Source: Cheilinus undulatus
Taxonomy: Eukaryota > Chordata > Actinopteri > Labriformes > Labridae
Length of the DNA: 64,000 nucleotides
Direction of reading: 5' to 3'
Assembly (NCBI RefSeq): GCF_018320785.1
Contig: NC_054884.1
Coordinates: forward strand, 18,477,667-18,541,666
A model generated the notes under the pieces. The model had not been told where the DNA came from and did not search any database. It worked only from the letters and a program-made list of their open reading frames with translations. A program made the translations under genes and the position numbers. Below are positions 1-12,200 of this stretch, one piece after another; within the stretch, counting starts at the first letter, position 1; each line of letters starts with the position of its first letter.

Positions 1-3000
1 TTTACACCTGGAAAATAAGTTACACTGGTCTAAAAACGTAGACTTCATCTACAAAAAGGGGCAGAGCCGCCTTTTTTGACTGAGAAGACTCTGATCAATA
101 GACATCTGCAGTAAAATGCACCAGGTGGTGCTATGTAAGTAGCTGGTTTGCGAACCTGCCAAAGAGACGAAAGAAGAAGCAGCTACCACTCAGCAGCTAC
201 CAGCAGCAACCACTCGATAACCTGACACGCCAGATCTGGGAAAGCTTCAATAGGAAACATTTGCGAAAGGCAGAGGATTTGAAAAAAACTCGGAGTGTGA
301 TTGGATAAACGTTCTGTCTATTACATCTTTACGGGCCAATCAGAGTAACAAAACAAGTGACGTAGCTGCTATCGAGCTGCACGTGCGCAGCTAGTGAGGA
401 ATAACGTGAAACATCGACTGTAGACATGTAAGTACACGACTTTTGTCGTTTTTGAAAAGAAAACAACTCACTGCTGTTCTTTTTTGTTCTTTTAATGAAT
501 AAATGTCGTCAAGTTCTGATAAAATTGGCGCTTTAGCAGCATCCACGCTAATCTCTTCCTCCATAACTGCACCAGCTCTTGCTGCTGTTGTTTATGTCAC
601 GACTCTGCTGCGCCTTAAAGTCCTGCCCCTTGTCGCTGTTTGGTCCTGTCGCTTTCCAACCGGTCCCAAATGGTTCAGATGGGAGCTTTGCGAGATGGAT
701 TTGCCAGTGAAAAACAAGGAAATGGGCGTATCCATCTGCTTTGCAAGGTTAACCACTCGAGTCATGACATAAGCAAAGACTGTTTCTGTTTTAACCCGGC
801 AAAAACATCCATCTTGTCACCATAGCTGGTTTAAAATCACTTTTTAACATGTCAGCAACGTCGCTCTTCCTATTTACACATCTACGTGTAGCTCAGAAGA
901 TTAAATGGGCTCACACTGTGAAGATACGGCAGTTAATGAGCTGACAGGAGACTTTTATTGCCTTTGCATCTCATCTCACTGACTCAAACTGGTGTTCATC
1001 CGGAAGGTGAGTTTGTTGACTTGATTCTGATGATTACCTCCTTTTATTGAGAAAAAATGTGAACTGCAGCACCGTGGAAAGAAGTTTTGTTTTCGATGAT
1101 GCCACATAGCTGATATGACACTCTATCACTAGTGTGAAAGCCACCTCAGACTCCATCACGAAATCCAAGGCTTGTTGGACCTCCTCTTGACTAAATTCTC
1201 TCTCCATCTCTTAGAATTCAAAGTAAGACATGGCCACTTCTCATGTACTGTCCCTCTTCACACCCCACTGCAGCTGCAGGTGTGTAAACAAAATCAGGGA
1301 TTGTTTAGGTTCATCTCTCTTTCATCTGCTGGGGGATGTCCCCTGCACAGGTACCTCAGAGCTGTGTAGTGATGTGTATAGTGCTCTTTACAGGTTTGTA
1401 GGATGTGTATTTGTCAATAAAAAATATCATAGGGCTTTTGATGTTTGCACAAAAACTACAAATGAAAGGGGATGAAAGAAAAACTGTTCACTTGTGCTAA
1501 TTGGCTTTTTTAGGAATAAGGGCATAAGGCCATGTAATGTACACATGTTCACTTGCACACACATCACTCACATGCACATGCACAGACGGACTCGCACGCT
1601 GATCTGCACATAAACAAAACCTCAGAGAGTTAGTGAGAAGTGGAGCAGAGGGCAGTATAACACTGAAATCTGGTGGGGGAAAAAACATGTATTTCATGCC
1701 CTCGGCCATATATGGTTAAAGTGACCTCACAGGGTAAATAAAATGGTCCAGGTGCAAATGTAAAGCCCCCAACTCTCAAATGAAGCCCAGAAACCAGAAT
1801 ATGCATGATTCATGTCTTAATGGCATATGTATCAAAAAAAGTGGTTTAAATGGGTTTCAGTGTTTGTTTGTTTATTTGTTTGTTTGTTTTTTGCACACCA
1901 GGGATATTAACGTTATAAAAGAGGTTTACTTTATTTATGTTGGGCTGATTGTTGTGGCTGGGACAGAATTTTGAAAATTGTGCAAAAATGAACAAAAAAT
2001 ACAAGACATGATAATATTGTGAAAGAGGGCAGGGCTATTTAAAAAAATAACAACAGAGTGTGCATTTTAGGCTCAAGGGGTACTAGAGGGTTAAACTTCA
2101 GCTCAGCTTTAGATTTATTGTAATAGAGTGTAGATTTGTTTTGCAGCCAGGTAAAATCAGAAAACTGAAAACAGAACACATGTAGCATAAAGTCCCTCCC
2201 CAAATTCACATGAAATGTCAAGAGGAAGATCTTATTTCAACATATTACAAGAAAAAGACATTTAGGCTGAATTCTCTGTGAGATGTAAAAAAACTGCCAG
2301 TGGTTTGAAAAAAACAACAACATATTTTCATGTCTTGAAATGAAATGTAATGTTGTATTACAAGATATTTAAATGTCTTGTGTTCCTCTGGCAACCTTTT
2401 TTACTCATTACAAGCATTTCAGGCTCTATTTTGTTTGATGGTAACATGATTAAATACAATGCTCATTTATACTTGGATGATTAATGAGGCTTATTCAAGC
2501 ACAAAGATATTTTACGTATGAATATAACAAACAGACTTTGAAAAGGTTTAACTTGGTATGGTGGGGAAGAAGTTAGTCCTGTTGCCATACAATAAGAAGA
2601 TTCCAGATATGAATCCTGATTGAACAGGACTTTGCTATTTGGATATTGCATGTTCTGAATTTGTGTAGACTACATTGCCAACTCTATTTTAGTTTTTTTT
2701 TTTTTTTCATTTTCCTGTTAAAAAACAAGATTAAAACCCATCTTACATTGAATTACAGCATTTGTAAAATTCTGTTACAAAATACGTGCCTGTTTTGATG
2801 TCTATAGAGAGAGCGAAATGGAAGAAACAAGTGACAACAGGAGAAAGACAGTGAAAACGAAAGGTGGCATCTGACATGCCATTAGATTAGCAGCTTATGC
2901 AATGGCTTATACAAGTTCTACTTTTCCATAACATTTTCTCTGAGTTGCTTGGAGTGTTCTTTTGTATTCATGGTGTAATGGTAGCCAAGAATATTAATTA

Positions 3001-4069
3001 ACCAGTGACTGGACCTTTAGGAGTCAGTGGTGACACATACGTTGGTCACTTAGCAGCCAAGGTCAAGCTTAGCTGTGTCTCTTTTAGCCAGACCTTTTCA
3101 CCCTTAGTGATACGCCCAGAGACCACTGGCAGTTTTCAGGCCTTTGGGACACCCTACTACCTACCCAGACAGTGTCCTAGGCTGTGCTTACTCGCCACAT
3201 CCACCCCTTACTGAGCCCAAGGGGTGTGGACTTTGTGCCCCTGGTAAATGAAAGGACATCCAGAGCATGGCCTGGGTTGTGTTAATCCTCTACGCCTGGT
3301 GGTGACCTCAGATGGCTTACTCACCAATACAGAGCTTATTTCAACCTCAATTTTTTTTTTTCTGCTATTCACAGCTTCCAACAGCCATGTCCCAAAAATC
3401 ATACTCTACAAAGTCTTAACTGTTTTACTCAGAAACAGCCTTCACTTACTTGTATTTCCTTTAGGGCCCTCACCATGCCAGTTCTTACTGCACCAGCACC
3501 TTGAGCCAGTCTGACCAGAGCATGGCACTTGACAAGGAGTTATAAACCCTGATGGCAACCTCAATCATCCTTCATAGTTGTTAGAGCTCTTATGTTAACA
3601 CCTTAAACCCACAATCAAAATCATCCAGTCTCTAGACTTAGTATCATACCTAACAATGACAATCTCTTATGAACTTTTCTCATTTATAATGACTATTTTA
3701 AGCATTATGTAATTCTAAATTGTTTAATGGACTGCTGTGAAACAAGCTTGGAAATATGTAAATGAACACATTATAAATAGTGGAGGATGTTATATCTTTG
3801 CTTGAGTTTGGGATACAAAATTAAACACACTCCGTGCATCCTGCAACTGAGTGACCACATCCGGACAGGTCTGCAAAGAAATAAAGCATTTGTCAACACT
3901 GAAACCCCTCCTACCAAAGAGTTCCTCTAATGGGCTGACTTAACTCTGTAACACTCTATGTTTCCTGCATTTTGCTTTTGACATCTCCCTTCCTGACAAG
4001 GAGAAATGAAAATAAGGTCAGCACTGATAACAGAATCACAGTGTTAGATTTTCTCATGGGAATGTCACA
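1..4069. other. Upstream non-coding DNA before the integrin gene
   Basis: I see no convincing exon here. The stretch holds a 534-bp MITE (218-751, listed separately), T-rich and TTTG-rich low-complexity runs near 1863-1890 and 2692-2708, and a sequence near 2966-3020 that recurs near 62277-62325 (GTAATGGTAGCCA followed by similar bases). A TATAAATA box lies at 3772-3779, about 290 bases before the integrin start codon, and could be a promoter element, but nothing else supports it. Open frames in this stretch are short and match no family I recognise. Confidence 0.6.
218..751 (+). mobile_element. Non-autonomous DNA transposon (MITE family A), copy 1
   Basis: The element begins TAACCTGACACGCCAGAT and ends ATCTGCTTTGCAAGGTTA, which are imperfect inverted ends. 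The 9 bases ACCACTCGA occur directly before it (209-217) and directly after it (752-760), a perfect target-site duplication. Nine bases suits a Mutator-like element; hAT normally makes eight. It encodes no transposase. An 89-codon frame (503-772) recurs in the copy at 53886-54423, but I read it as repeat sequence. A third, diverged copy lies at 30767-31590. Ends and duplication are seen directly; the superfamily is inference. Confidence 0.8.
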
Positions 4070-6268
4070 ATGGCGTGGATGATTACTGCTACAGTTTTCC
4101 TGACAGGTAAGACAATTTTACTCCTACTGATTATGTCCTTTAATGTCTCTTTGGCTGTAAAAGTAAAAATAGGTTCCTGCATTTTAACTTGAATAATTTG
4201 GATTGAATTAAAACCTTTATAGGTTTTTATTGTGTATACTATGATTTCTTCTCATTGTATTCCTGATACTTAAAGCAGCAGAAGCCAAACAGCTGTACAG
4301 AAAAAGGAGAAGCTGTTGGTAGTTCCAGTCGACTCAGAGTGACTATTCATTCTGCGAAAAACTATGACATGAAAGATGATGTCAATCTGGTGCTCTTACC
4401 AACCACACATCTGTGTCTGCATTTATTCATGTTCATTTAAGGAGTCAATCTGATTAAAGAATCTATTACAGGGAGTTCATACTTCTTTAAACACACATTT
4501 AAGAAATCAATCAATCTCTTCCAGCTTCTACTTATTGATATGAGGAAGTGTTTGTCATGTTGCCCACATCTCGTCCATTTTTAGCTAGTTTTATGCTGTG
4601 ACCAAAAAAGGGGAAAAGAGTGTTTAGATTTGCGCAACGAGTTTCTTCTAATGCCAGGAAATCTTGTGTGATAATAAAAATAGAAAAAAGGCCTCCTAAA
4701 CGATGCTGTCACTACTCGCTTTTTATGCTTACATTTAGTTTTACGGCTCAGAACAAAGAAATAGAGTGAGATCATTTCTGACTTTGGCTTTCTCTTGTGG
4801 CATTATCAAGAAAGACGATGGCAGACACCGCCCATAAATAATCTTTTCAATAAACAAAAACCACAGATATATAGTCAGAATTGTTCTGAAGGAGTTAAAA
4901 CATCCATTTAAAATCAACACACATTATTATTTTTAAAAACAAAATGCTTTTTTCCCTCAGAGATAATAGGTGCACTCTGTTTTAATATCAATCCTGTGGC
5001 CTGGAGGACCCTGGAGAAAGATGCTGCAGGTTTTGGATACCAGATAGTGCAGAGAAACAGAGAGTAAGTCATTGACATTTGTCAAATCGGTTTTAGGTAC
5101 AAATTCTTTCCATATTTTAACATTTTGACCATCATTTCTGTGGTACATGTCAAACTGAAGAGAGCACTAAAGCACTTCCATGTAAACTGATAGTACTGGG
5201 ATTTACTAAGGTTAACTTTTCTCACCAGAGTCTTTCACGTTTCCTCTGCTTTTTTCCACAGCCTGCTGGTTAGCGCTCCCCTTGAGCAGCATCAGTCTGC
5301 AGAAAGGGGGCAGATATTTAAGTGCACCACCACTGACTGCAATCCACTGCCATTAAGAAGTACGTAGCCACTTGAGAAACAGGCGAAACTGAAAGTAGAA
5401 GAGAGTTTAATCAAAGTTTCTTTCATTTTTGTATGCCTCTGGGCTGAATAAAATTAAAATCCCAAATAATGTTTTTTTTTTCAATATGATTGTTTATGCA
5501 TTTTTTTTACTCTAAATTGAACAAGCAGTTACAAAAGTGATAATAAACACTCCTCAGTGCACCTCTCCACCTGTAAATTTGCTCACAATGTTTAAGTCAG
5601 TTGTAATGTCAGGTTGGGATCACACTTGTAGAGTTGCAGCTCTATCTACCAACATGGGTCAAGGCTTTAGTCTGAAAAAAGACGCCTTTAAATATTGTGT
5701 TCACTCAGTATAATTGCTTTTAGCTAAATGGGGAAGGGCCTCACATTGGTCTTCACTTGGGGCCTCAAAATTACATCTAACACCTCTACACACAGGGAAA
5801 TATGTGTTAGTATAACCACGGTAAGCAGAGGTTACTGAGAGTGAGGTTCTGTTTTGATCAGGAAGTATCATTAGACTATTTTAATGTCTTTTTTTTTTTT
5901 TTTTTTTTTTTGATGCAGCACCAGACTTTGCTGTCAACATGTCCCTTGGTTTGACAATGACGAGTGATCCTGCCACACAAAACACACTGGTGAGCTGGAA
6001 AAACTGCACTGACAGTGTGTTTGATTCAGAGCATAGATCTGCAAAGAGTTATTTTTTGTCTAGAACTGAGGTCACATACTTATATGTTGATAGGGTTTTA
6101 TGTCAGACAACAGTAAACTTTGCATTTTTTTTTAACCATGCTTCTTTTTGCAGGTTTGCGGACCAACCATCCCTAAAGACTGTGAAACTATCACCATGTA
6201 TGACGGTGTATGCCTAGAGATAGGCACAAGTAATGCTGTCCTAGGCTCAATGCCCTCCTCTGGGAAAG
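4070..6268 (+). CDS. itgam-like: Integrin alpha exons 1-5: signal peptide and first propeller blades
   Basis: Exon 1 encodes a short hydrophobic leader (MAWMITATVFLT). Exon 2 continues into the mature N-terminus with CFNINPVAW, typical of integrin alpha chains, then AAGFGYQIVQ. Exon 3 gives LLVSAPLEQ, a first FG-GAP-type repeat. Exon 5 carries VCGP. The start at 4070 is chosen because it alone opens the frame that splices in phase to exon 2; it has A at -3 and G at +4. Two upstream ATGs (4056 and 4062) open a nine-codon frame that ends at 4082 and overlaps the start out of frame. Confidence 0.92.
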
Positions 6269-9200
6269 GTATGTATTTGGGGTTTCTTTAAGATCTAGAA
6301 AACATTGTATTAGTAAATGAAGCAGAAGAAAATGCCTGCTGATATTTCATATCACCAGACACACTTCATTTTCAAAGATGGATGGTGCAACAGCTGCCTA
6401 GGAATGAAGCCAAAATATTAAGAACTCCCCCTGGATGTGTAAAATTTTGTCAAATCCATATTCTGTGGTTACAGTCATTAATTTTCATGCTGGATTATGT
6501 CCAAGTGTTCCTCTTTCTGAGTGGCTTTGTTGCAATGAATTATTTGAAATCAAAATCATAATTGAAATCCCTACTGACAAACGTGGCTCACACTGCATTA
6601 TTTACCAGATTATCAGAGAGAAAACTAAAAGACTGACGATACAGTTGTAACCTGTGGAGTTAGATTGCCACACAGGGCACAACAACTACGGGGCTCTTGT
6701 AGCTGGAATTTTATTTCTGACAACTCAAAGTCAATCTTTTCAGGGTGCATAACTGTGAATTCTCTTAATTCACCCCTTAAAATGCTCTACAGTGTTAGTG
6801 AGCCTGAGTTTAGCTTCACTCGCAATAGTCAGTGTTTTCTTGAGAAATGAAATAAAATAAAATAAAATTAACCCAAGAAAATACAGCAGTGGGCACAGGC
6901 TATCAATGTAAACAGAGAATAAAATCTGTTAACTACAAATTCAACAATGAATCACTCACAAAATGTTTGAAAATGTGTACTAAACATGTACAAAGTACAC
7001 TGGCATTTCAACACAGTTCTTAAAACTTAGTATGGGACTACAGTCTCTTATTCAGTCTTTACCTTTGAAATAAAAATAAAATAATTGTATCACATGTACT
7101 CTTTTACATGTTACAAAGTCGCATATGCTGTTGAAGCTAGCTAACATTACATTGCAAATGCAAACACAGTACTCATGGATGGCGCAGACAATCTAAAAAC
7201 ATAAATTTCAGTCGAGCCTAAAACCCACCATCTTGTTACAATATTGACAGAAAACGTTTTGTTACAGTGATATCTAACAAGATGTCTATGTTTACTCACT
7301 GTTTTTAACTTCTCTTAAGCACAGAAAACAGTGCAGTCATTGCAGCAAATCTCTAGGTTGTCGCACGTGGTTGTCAACAGGAAGAGAAATGACCATGTTG
7401 CGACTCGATGTTGCCACCTAGTGACCATAATCAGTAACTACCTGTGGATGTCCACTTACAATCTAATTCTCCATTCAGTGGCAAAACAATGTCAGAAACA
7501 TGAGAAAACTAGAAAAGCACTCAGAGAGCGCAGACCTCCGCCATTAGCCCTATCTCCCAATAGTGAAGAATCCTTTAAAAAATTCCTGGATCTGTCCCAT
7601 GTGCCCCCCACCACGGCATTCGCCGATTACTCCCTCCCAGGTGGGGTAGAAACACCGTGAGGCAAAGCATTGGCTTCGCTACGGGTGCCAACAGATGCAC
7701 TGACAGTCTCACCCATGGTCTTACCGGACGACTGGAAGTCATGGCAGAGGGTAAATATTCCTCTATTCCTCCCAGCATTGTGAGTATTCTTGCTACAATT
7801 CGCTGTCCTCCTCTCTGTTACGCTCCGACTCGTCTCCTCAACCGGGCGTGCATCTTTCAAACTATAAAATCCAAAACTTTGAACAGAAACATGCCCAAAA
7901 ACTGCTGCTGGGATTGAAGTTACTCTTGTCCGCCATCTCCTGGTGTTAAGTGGTAAGAGCACGGACCTCTGCCATTAGCCCTATCTCCCAATAGTACAGA
8001 ACCCTTAAAAAATTCCTGGATCCAGACGGTGATCCAGATCACTCTCAAAATCTAATCAGTTCTTCCTTATGCCATTTCAGACATTTCCTGAAAATTTCAT
8101 CAAAATCTGTCCATAGCTTTCTGAGTAACCCTGAATTTCCATATACAGCGTGTGCGCCGCAGCGCGGCGCAGAATGCTGGCAAATCAAACTGCGGAGCAC
8201 TTCGCTCCCTCTCTAGTCTATCAGAGCATTTCCATAGCCGGCGCTCCAGACCGGCAGCGTCGCGTGCCTGAAGCGCCACTCTGACCTGCTTTGTTTCAAA
8301 TACGCTGCAGGTCTATTTCAGCGCCGGCCGCTGCCAAACCTCATAAATTCACCATCATTCAGAAAGCACCAACCATGGAAGTCACAAGAGTAGAACATCC
8401 GTTTTTTTTTTCAAAATAAAACACAATGCACGGACTCCCAACCACAAATCATCACTATATCAACATTACGGGCTCTAATTTCATGGCGCAGCGCAAGGTG
8501 GCGTAGGGTGGCGGAACGTGGCGCACCCCGCGCAGTGCTAATTTCATTCGGCCACCATGCGCAGCCAGTTTGGCAATTCGGTAGAACGGTGGGATGGGTG
8601 TGGCAGCGCACCGGAGGGAGGTGTCGACAGATTCAGCTTGGTGCAGTGACAATTTCGTGCCAAAACACTGTGCGGAAGGTGCACTGAAAGCCCGCCAGCT
8701 CCAACCTGGTCTATTCTCGGCGCAGGTGAAGCGCGCCCGGTGTAGTGGTAATTTGGCTGACAGGCGCGCAGTGCGCACAGGTCACCAAAACCTCACAGGC
8801 AGGTTTCCAGAGTGTCAGGCACATTTCAATGCAATAAACAATCACAGCAACCACTATTTAATGTAACCGTCTGAACCAGCATATACATTTGTATCTATAT
8901 AAATTGTCCTGTCACATCCGAAGTCAGATCAAAGATGTTTGTCTCGCGTAATTGAAACTCAACCTGATGGCAGCTGGGAGTGATAAAAACTAGTGAGTTC
9001 ACATCTCTCAGCCAACCACAAACAGCCACGGCATCCGATACAGAGTATATATTCGGCTTCTCTCACCTCATGAAATTCAAAAGAAATGAAAAAAGAGAGA
9101 GATGCTCGCTGAATAAATGTAAGTCAGTCAGTGTCTTAAGGATTTACCTGTGATTGCCCATATTTCTCTGTTTTAATCTTTATTCTTAACGTGATCTAAA

Positions 9201-12200
9201 AAGATGGAGTACATTATTGCAAGGAGGATGAGGAGGAGATACCAGGAGAGAATATATCACCAGAGGTTCTCCTATTTGGTGATGACAGAGCGGGAATGCA
9301 GGTGGATCACAAGCATGATGCCTGGATTAGCCTGCTGCTGTGTTTAATGTAATTGTCACTTCATTTTGTACTCCTATTCATGACACAGGAACAGATTACA
9401 TCTGTCCCGCGACACGGTGACGCGCATCGTGGCCTCTGATGCACAGCCCGATGGCCACTGTGTGCCTTCTTTGCTCTGACAGCTTTAATTTTTTGGCCCT
9501 TCTCCTTACATCATTGAACCGTTTTTTACATCGGGCAGCGGTTCTCAGAATATCTGGGCAAACTTGACTGACAATATTAGTAACTCCCTCCCAGGCAGTT
9601 TTTGCAAAATCAGCCCTGGAGATCTGTTAGCATTACCATATATTCTGGTACTGCTAGCTTGGACCTCCCGGACCAGCACATCAGTTTCCTCCTGGGAGAA
9701 GTTTGGCCGCCTGGAGCTGCTGCTGCTGTCTTCGTCCATGGTGGTGGCGAGGTGAAATTGGCCCTGCGCCTTGCTCGCAGCGCATTTAAAGGCGAGGAGA
9801 GGCGTTCATTTGATTTGTGAAGATAACACTCGGCTGTGTTAAACCCACTCACGCCTTCTCTCCTCCCTCTTTGCCACTTGCGCTGGTGGGAGGAATGGAG
9901 GCATGGGTGCGCCGCGCCGGAATGCGCCGTGCACGAAAATTGCAAAATGCCCTGGACACACCCCATTGGCGCGGCATAGGCGCGGCGCAGGGCAGGTGCA
10001 CCGCATCTGCGCCTGGTCTACGACAATAGAGCCCTACGTCTCGTCCTGCAGCGAGAGCAAAGGGTCACCGAGAGTTCAGTGGGTCACAGAGCTACAGTGG
10101 CACCTTTGATGAGGAAAAGGTAAGTTTTGGGGATTTTTAGCCAAAGAATTTTGCATAAAACCATAGATCCTTTAAGCAAACATTCACCTTTTGACTTGCT
10201 AATGTACTCACTCAATGGAGGAAGCAATAATATCATGGACTTATAGCGGAAAGGATGATAAATTAACCCCAAAAGGTAAAATGGTCCTCTGTTGACATGC
10301 TATTCCTGCATGAACTCGCAGTTCTCCCGTGATCTCTTCCTGATGATCAGGGTTGCGTGCCGCGACTCAGTGCTCTAGACTCGCTTCCAGTGGGTGAGGT
10401 CACTCGTCTTTCAGTCGGAGCAAACCCGCGGCGCTTCGGTGCGGGGCGCGCACGCTGTATATGGAAATTCGGGGTTACGTTGCTAACAATCAAACAAACT
10501 AACCAACGAACAAACCCGCCTGATCACATAACCTCATTGGCGGAGGTACCAACAAAGAACGTGTACATTTGAGTTCACCAAAACAGTAGAACTATAAAAT
10601 ATCCAGTGGATAAAATATATGTAAATTATTTTACCACCCAGTTACACAGTCATTAAAGTTTCCATGACTGTGACTGTCTGCTTCAATCTGATAAGAAAAT
10701 TTATTCCACAGTGGACTGTACTGGTGTGAGGGATCTTTGACGTCTTATATGCTTCAATCAGCAGAAGGGGCGTGACGTCTGCCATCAGCGCATAGGATCA
10801 CAGTAGTTTAAAGTCATGTCCGGAACACTGAAAACATCCGTTGTTTTTCGTGTATGTAGTCCTGATGTCCTTCCTTGTGTCTCAGTTTAAAGAGTGGCAA
10901 TAGCTGCGTTTCCATTACCTTTAGAAATGTGCAAAAAACAAAAAAGCACAATAAAAAAACGGTAGTGGGAACACTTGAATTTCAAAAAACCACTGAAATA
11001 TTGTTAAAAGTTTTTACACTCTTGTGAGGAGGTTTTTTCAGACGTTTCAATATAGAAATACATCGTAAAAGTGCAATGGAAACACTTTTTCCGCATTTAC
11101 AGGTCTCAGGACGTGATGTACGGTATCACATGACCAGTTCACTCCGAGACAACATGCCGTGGTACGTGTGTACCCATGTGGACTTAACATTATACTTATA
11201 CCCTTATACGTGGCTTTTGCCATACACACAGACATTAGCTGGGTTTCCATTACAGTTTTTTGCAAAATAAAAGCGATATTCCTTAAATTTTGATTAAGTA
11301 CAATTGCGCTTTGAATGTGTTTCCATTGAAGGGAGTTTTGGGCATAGGCCTTGCAATTCACGTAAAAACTCATCTCGCGTGAATCCACTGCAGAGAAGCT
11401 TGATGCTCAAAACCTGTTGCGTGTTGGTACGGTTTTGGTTACATCTACGGTGGTTGCCTTGATAATTTTGAACAAAAGACAAAGGCAACGGACGATAGTT
11501 CAGAGGTAAAGTCTGTATGTATGGCAAAAGCCACACATTAGGGTAGAAATATGATGTTAAGAAAAGTCTCGTCTCTTCTTCTGTCTATGCGTACCGCGTC
11601 ATGTTGTCTCGGAGTAACTGATCACGTGACACCGTACGTCACGTCCCGTGACTTGTAAATGCAGAAAAAGTGTTTCCATTGCACTTTTGTGATATTTCTA
11701 TATCGAAACGCCTGAAAAACCTCCTCATAAAAACGTAAAAACTTTTTAGCGATATTTTCTGTTTTTTTTCGAAATTCAGGTGTTTCCATTACCAGTTTTT
11801 TACTGCGCTATTTCAATTTTGCGCATTTCCAAGTGTAATGGAAACCCAGCTAATGACTCAGAACTATCATCTGTTGCCTTTGTCTATCATTCAAAATTAT
11901 CAAGGCAACCACTGTAGATGTAATCATAACCGTACCAACATGCAGCAGGTTTTGAGCATACAGCTTCCTTGCAGCAAATACTCGCAAGACGAGATTTTAT
12001 GAGAATTACGAGGCTCATGCCCAAAATGCTCATCAATGAAAACACATTCAAAGCGACATTGTACTTTGTCAAAATTGTAGAAAGACTGCTTTTTTTTTGC
12101 AAAAAACTTTAATGGAAACCCAGCTAATGTTGAGTGGTGACTTTTAGTGAAACTCATCTGTGATTGTTGTCAGTACATCAGATGTTTAAAACGTAAAGTT

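Larger units (their letters stand above)
8129..10474. mobile_element. Outer DNA transposon with terminal inverted repeats (Harbinger-like)
   Basis: The left end reads CCCTGAATTTCCATATACAG and the right end is its inverted complement with one mismatch (GGGG for AGGG). The flanks TAA (8126-8128) and TTA (10475-10477) fit an imperfect 3-bp TWA target duplication. The element interrupts a non-LTR tail, giving an empty-site reading. Without the inner element it is about 780 bp, GC-rich and non-coding, so it is non-autonomous. The ends are seen directly; the superfamily is inferred from the duplication. Confidence 0.72.
7531..10560 (+). mobile_element. Non-LTR retrotransposon 3' region, split by an insertion
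   Basis: The left part (7531-8128) and right part (10475-10560) read as one teleost repeat tail if 8129-10474 is removed. The left part ends in a stretch about missing a thymine-rich 'Phe-Leu' type reading, then a run typical of RTE-like 3' ends; the right part resumes with GTTGCTAACAATCAAAC and ends at GGCGGAGGT. A segment of about 60 bases starting at 7531 recurs at 7966, a direct duplication inside the left part. No open reverse transcriptase remains. I recall this tail as a common fish repeat; the clade is inference. Confidence 0.6.

Noticed and set aside
503-772. 89-codon gene at the left edge
   Set aside because: It lies in MITE family A and recurs with the element. I see no codon-level evidence of selection.
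8411-8866. GC-rich open frames as genes or a CpG-island promoter
   Set aside because: They lie inside the nested DNA transposons, are open on both strands and match no family.
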